Source: Bacteroidales bacterium | GTDB lineage: Bacteria; Bacteroidota; Bacteroidia; Bacteroidales; JAADGE01 | DNA: 33,908 bases | NCBI GenBank assembly: GCA_029934515.1 | Contig: JAOZMB010000020.1 | Location: 1-33,908 of the forward strand | Direction: 5' to 3' | Part shown: one piece after another, positions 32,952 to 33,908 of the stretch | How the letters are laid out: each line of letters starts with the position of its first letter | Numbering within the stretch: position 1 is the first letter of the stretch | Made by a program: the position numbers and the translations under genes | Notes under the pieces: model-generated | Databases searched by the model: none | What the model was told of the DNA's origin: nothing | Seen by the model: the letters and a program-made list of their open reading frames with translations, nothing else

Positions 32952-33635
32952 ATGGAAGACAAAAAAAAAATTAAGAAAGTTTTTACTGCATGGAACATGA
33001 ACGAGTTGGAGAAAGCATTTGATTTGACAGAACTAAATACTAATAAACATTTACAAAATTTGTTAAATACAGAAGTTGAATTAACTGATTTTGAAAATCA
33101 GAATTTAAAATATTATTTAAAGATGTCTGCCAATAAGATGAAACAGTGGAACGAGCAAGAACTTATAACAAAATTTATAGGTCCGATGATTTCGCTTGTT
33201 AATTTTGACACACCAGATTTTAATTATTTTGCAGAACGATATATCTCAGCTATTGTTGGAGATTACGAAATGTTGGGTAGAGCAGACGGAATGATTGCAA
33301 CAGGAAAATGGGAACCAGAGATTCCTTTCTTTTTTATTAGTGAATACAAAAGAGAAGTAGAACCACGAAGAAATCCAATGGCACAAAATTTAGCTGAAAT
33401 GATTGTTGCACAGAAACTTAATAATAATAAATGCCCAGTTTACGGAGCTTATATTGTTGGAAAGCAATGGCATTTTATGATACTTGAAGGTAAAACTTAT
33501 ACAGTCAGTAATGCTTATGTTGCTACGAGAGATGATATTTTTGATATTTTTAAAATTCTTAAAAATCTCAAAACAACTATCACTGAAATATTAAAAAAAA
33601 TGAAAGCTCAAAAAGAAGAAAAAATTAAATCTTAA
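32952..33635 (+). CDS. PD-(D/E)XK nuclease-like protein, array copy 2
   Basis: 227 residues, the same length as copy 1. Catalytic-type residues are kept: ADGMIATG (Asp112), ISEYKRE (Glu131, Lys133) and MAQNLAEM (Gln145). The first 23 residues and residues ~112-170 are nearly identical to copy 1, while the segment between (LTELNTNKHLQNLLNTEVEL and onwards) differs at about half of the positions. If the family binds DNA or a partner through this segment, the copies would have different specificities. It starts 12 bp after the stop of copy 1 and is probably in the same transcript. Confidence 0.7.
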   Translation: MEDKKKIKKVFTAWNMNELEKAFDLTELNTNKHLQNLLNTEVELTDFENQNLKYYLKMSANKMKQWNEQELITKFIGPMISLVNFDTPDFNYFAERYISAIVGDYEMLGRADGMIATGKWEPEIPFFFISEYKREVEPRRNPMAQNLAEMIVAQKLNNNKCPVYGAYIVGKQWHFMILEGKTYTVSNAYVATRDDIFDIFKILKNLKTTITEILKKMKAQKEEKIKS

Positions 33636-33647
33636 ATATTAAATAAA

Positions 33648-33908
33648 ATGGAAAAAGAAAAAAAAATTAAGAAAGTTTTTACTGCCTGGGGTATGGATGA
33701 GTTAGAAGAGGAGTTCGATTTAAAAAGAACTATCGAAAATAAAAACTTGGAAAAATTATTAAATGACAATATTGATATTAGTGATTTTGAAAATCAAATA
33801 ATTAAATATTATCAAAAATTATTATTTGAGAACGTACATTATTACAATGAGACAGAACTTATAACAAAATTTATAGGTCCTATAATTTCACTTGCTAATT
33901 TCGATACG
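33648..33908 (+). CDS. PD-(D/E)XK nuclease-like protein, array copy 3 (partial, right edge)
   Basis: The first 87 codons, open to the window edge: it begins MEKEKKIKKVFTAWGMDELE and ends IISLANFDT. The catalytic block lies beyond the window. The segment KYYQKLLFENVHYYNE (53-68) is identical to copy 1, whereas LITKFIGP (71-78) equals copy 2, showing recombination between copies. It starts 12 bp after the stop of copy 2 with the same spacer. Confidence 0.75.
   Translation, partial: MEKEKKIKKVFTAWGMDELEEEFDLKRTIENKNLEKLLNDNIDISDFENQIIKYYQKLLFENVHYYNETELITKFIGPIISLANFDT

Larger units (their letters stand above)
32256..33908 (+). repeat. Tandem gene array with a 696-bp period (at least 2.4 copies)
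   Basis: Starts at 32256, 32952 and 33648 are exactly 696 bp apart. Spacers between copies are the same 12-nt sequence (ATATTAAATAAA) after the stop. The first ~70 nt and the central block (about 32594-32743 against 33290-33439) are almost identical in copies 1 and 2, whereas codons ~26-110 diverge strongly. Copy 3 resembles copy 1 in codons ~26-68 and copy 2 in codons ~71-78, a mosaic pattern. The array continues beyond the window. Confidence 0.9.

Overview
The window is A+T-rich (roughly 28-30% G+C by eye) and reads as a chromosome fragment of an uncultured-type Bacteroidota bacterium, probably near Bacteroidales. Evidence for this: gene starts lack obvious Shine-Dalgarno sites; several upstream regions carry the Bacteroidota -7 box TAnnTTTG, sometimes with a TTTG or TTG about 20 nt before it; and lineage-typical genes are present (TPR lipoprotein behind a sugar nucleotidyltransferase, cyclophilin lipoprotein, TorF-type porin, WtpA-type binding protein, peptidase U32 protein, giant secreted protein).

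Layout. 1-87: first 29 codons of a restriction-modification type gene leaving the window. 344-3960: exported repeat protein, spermidine-synthase-like protein, sodium:solute symporter. 4008-6116: exported WD40/Ig-like/caspase fusion. 6349-8651: rmlA and mgtE. 8721-15323: SGNH hydrolase, small membrane protein, 1558-residue exported protein. 15409-18583: molybdenum-related block (moaC facing away from a wtpA / TorF porin / prmC operon). 18622-19437: cyclophilin lipoprotein.

19859-27156 is the most unusual part. On the minus strand lie an acidic one-pass membrane protein, a zinc-ribbon/FHA protein, an exported caspase, a transmembrane Ser/Thr kinase with a C-terminal FGE-sulfatase (C-type-lectin-like) domain, a RhuM-Fic protein, a PP2C phosphatase and an FHA/zinc-finger protein. 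Together they form a phospho-signalling set (writer, eraser, readers) with a protease as plausible effector. The last ~40 codons of the kinase (22863-22982) have the base composition of a diversity-generating retroelement (DGR) variable region: about 58% G+C, almost no adenine at constant positions, and runs of NNC codons at surface positions. No reverse transcriptase or template repeat is visible, so this remains a hypothesis. The Fic gene is bracketed by 28-bp direct repeats and separates kinase from phosphatase, as a late insertion would.

27594-32095: tRNA-Asn, U32 protein, sugar nucleotidyltransferase and TPR lipoprotein. 32256-33908: an exact 696-bp-period tandem array of PD-(D/E)XK nuclease-like genes that runs off the right edge.

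Several short repeats tie the window together: a 33-nt near-palindrome present three times, once in frame inside the PP2C gene and with a compensatory base-pair change; a 68-bp leader-like element upstream of both the PP2C gene and the nuclease array, with a partial third copy; a 26-28-bp repeat; and two 7-bp minisatellites of related sequence.
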